Shown here: in pieces, positions 63,342-64,000 of the stretch
How positions within the stretch are numbered: the stretch's first letter is position 1
How the letters are laid out: the number at the start of each line of letters is the position of its first letter
From: Zunongwangia endophytica
Lineage (GTDB): Bacteria > Bacteroidota > Bacteroidia > Flavobacteriales > Flavobacteriaceae
DNA: 64,000 nucleotides
Assembly: GCF_030409505.1 (NCBI RefSeq)
Contig: NZ_JAUFPZ010000002.1
Coordinates: 2,487,501 to 2,551,500, forward strand
Reading direction: 5' to 3'
Made by a program: the position numbers and the translations under genes
Notes under the pieces: model-generated
What the model was told of the DNA's origin: nothing
Database searches by the model: none
Seen by the model: the letters and a program-made list of their open reading frames with translations, nothing else

Positions 63342-64000
63342 TTATTTAGTAATTTCAATATTTTCAGTGATTTCAAAAGTAGTTTCCAGTCGGATATCTT
63401 CAGAAGAAGAACCAATCATCAGCTTAAATGCTCCGGCTTCTACTAACTGCTTCATTTCAGCATTAAATAAAGATAATTCCTTCGGAAGCAATTCAAATTG
63501 AATAGTTTTCGTTTCTCCTGAAGCTATAGTAACACGCTCAAAACCTCGTAACTGTTTTACCGGGCTCAGCACACTGCTTACCATATCTCGAATATAAAGC
63601 TGCACCACTTCATCACCGTCAACTTCACTGATATTCGATACTTTTAGGCTAATTTCTATTTTCGTGTTTTTCCCTTTTCCTGAAGTTTTCAATTTTAGAT
63701 CTGAATATTCAAATTCAGAATAACTCAAACCGAAACCAAAAGGATATAATGGCTTAGCATCGGTCTCTACATAATCTCTACGATTTGGAAACCAATAATT
63801 ATAATACACCGGGATTTGCCCTAAAGATTTTGGTACAGAAACCGGTAATCTTCCCGCAGGATTAAAATCTCCAAACAATACATCGGCAATAGCATTCCCG
63901 CCTTCTTGCCCGGGATACCAAGCATCTAAAATAGACGGCACATTTTCTGAAGGCCAGTTTAGCAATAATGGGCGACCTTTTATTAAAACTAACACCGTTG
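63342..64000 (-). CDS. GH3 glycoside hydrolase, C-terminal part, cut by window edge
   Basis: The frame is open to the end of the window, so only the last 219 or so residues are seen. They include the GH3 C-terminal alpha/beta domain end (PSILDAWYPGQEGGNAIADV, then LFGDFNPAGRLPVSVPKSLG), PLYPFGFGLSY, and the fibronectin-III-like domain (about the last 110 residues, LKVSNISEVDGDEVVQLYIR). The nucleophile lies outside the window. Such enzymes are usually beta-glucosidases or beta-xylosidases. It is the most upstream gene seen of the operon and lies 14 bp before the GH29 gene. Confidence 0.92.
   Translation of the reverse strand, partial: TVLVLIKGRPLLLNWPSENVPSILDAWYPGQEGGNAIADVLFGDFNPAGRLPVSVPKSLGQIPVYYNYWFPNRRDYVETDAKPLYPFGFGLSYSEFEYSDLKLKTSGKGKNTKIEISLKVSNISEVDGDEVVQLYIRDMVSSVLSPVKQLRGFERVTIASGETKTIQFELLPKELSLFNAEMKQLVEAGAFKLMIGSSSEDIRLETTFEITENIEITK

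Overview
The window is an ordinary, densely packed stretch of a low-GC Bacteroidota chromosome, almost certainly from a marine-type member of the Flavobacteriaceae. Support for this comes from the gliding/type IX secretion genes gldK-L-M-N, two GLPGLI-family proteins, a CarboxypepD_reg outer-membrane barrel, DUF6428 in an arsenic operon, a lysine-tailed topoisomerase I without zinc fingers, and two exact matches to the Bacteroidota promoter consensus (TTTG, 19 nt, TAnnTTTG) upstream of miaB and the initiator tRNA. The genus cannot be fixed from the sequence alone.

Layout. 1-7 kb: a SulP anion transporter, a surface CarboxypepD_reg-like protein, a conserved cytosolic protein of unknown role and an M1 aminopeptidase. 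7-8.7 kb: an RNA methyltransferase, then a glutathione peroxidase and an OhrR-like MarR regulator that overlap by 4 bp. 8.9-14.6 kb: a glycerol regulon, with glpD-glpK-glpF and a porin-like outer-membrane protein on the minus strand and a divergent glpR; the divergent region carries a perfectly inverted pair of 10-mers. 14.8-19.2 kb: glgB and a GH31 alpha-glucosidase. 19.3-21.2 kb: an NrtR-type Nudix regulator between two uncharacterised genes. 21.3-23.5 kb: an arsenic operon (DUF6428, arsC, acr3) with two ArsR-type palindromes but no arsR. 23.5-24.5 kb: an MtfA-like peptidase and initiator tRNA-fMet. 24.5-30.8 kb: a tripartite RND efflux operon with two small genes at its end. 30.8-34.3 kb: an ABC-F ATPase, a DUF983 protein and an FAD oxidoreductase.

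34.3-39 kb holds gldK-L-M-N, the core and motor of gliding and type IX secretion; gldK carries a single-base frameshift at an A5 run. 39-42.8 kb: an arginase-fold protein with altered metal ligands and topA. 43.3-48 kb: a co-directional operon of miaB, a sigma-54 activator, lptE, a TPR protein and secG. 48-50.1 kb: groES-groEL. 50.5-55.6 kb: two GLPGLI proteins, an outer-membrane barrel, cutC and a small membrane protein. 55.8-64 kb: a DASS anion transporter and a secreted glycan-degradation cluster (BNR/sialidase-like, GH35, two GH29 and a GH3 cut by the window edge).

I found no phage, insertion sequence, CRISPR array or obvious defence system. The points most worth a second look are the gldK frameshift, the arginase-fold protein without the canonical ligands, the ars palindromes without a regulator, a possible structured RNA upstream of topA, and the terminator-like hairpin in the leader of the sialidase-like gene.
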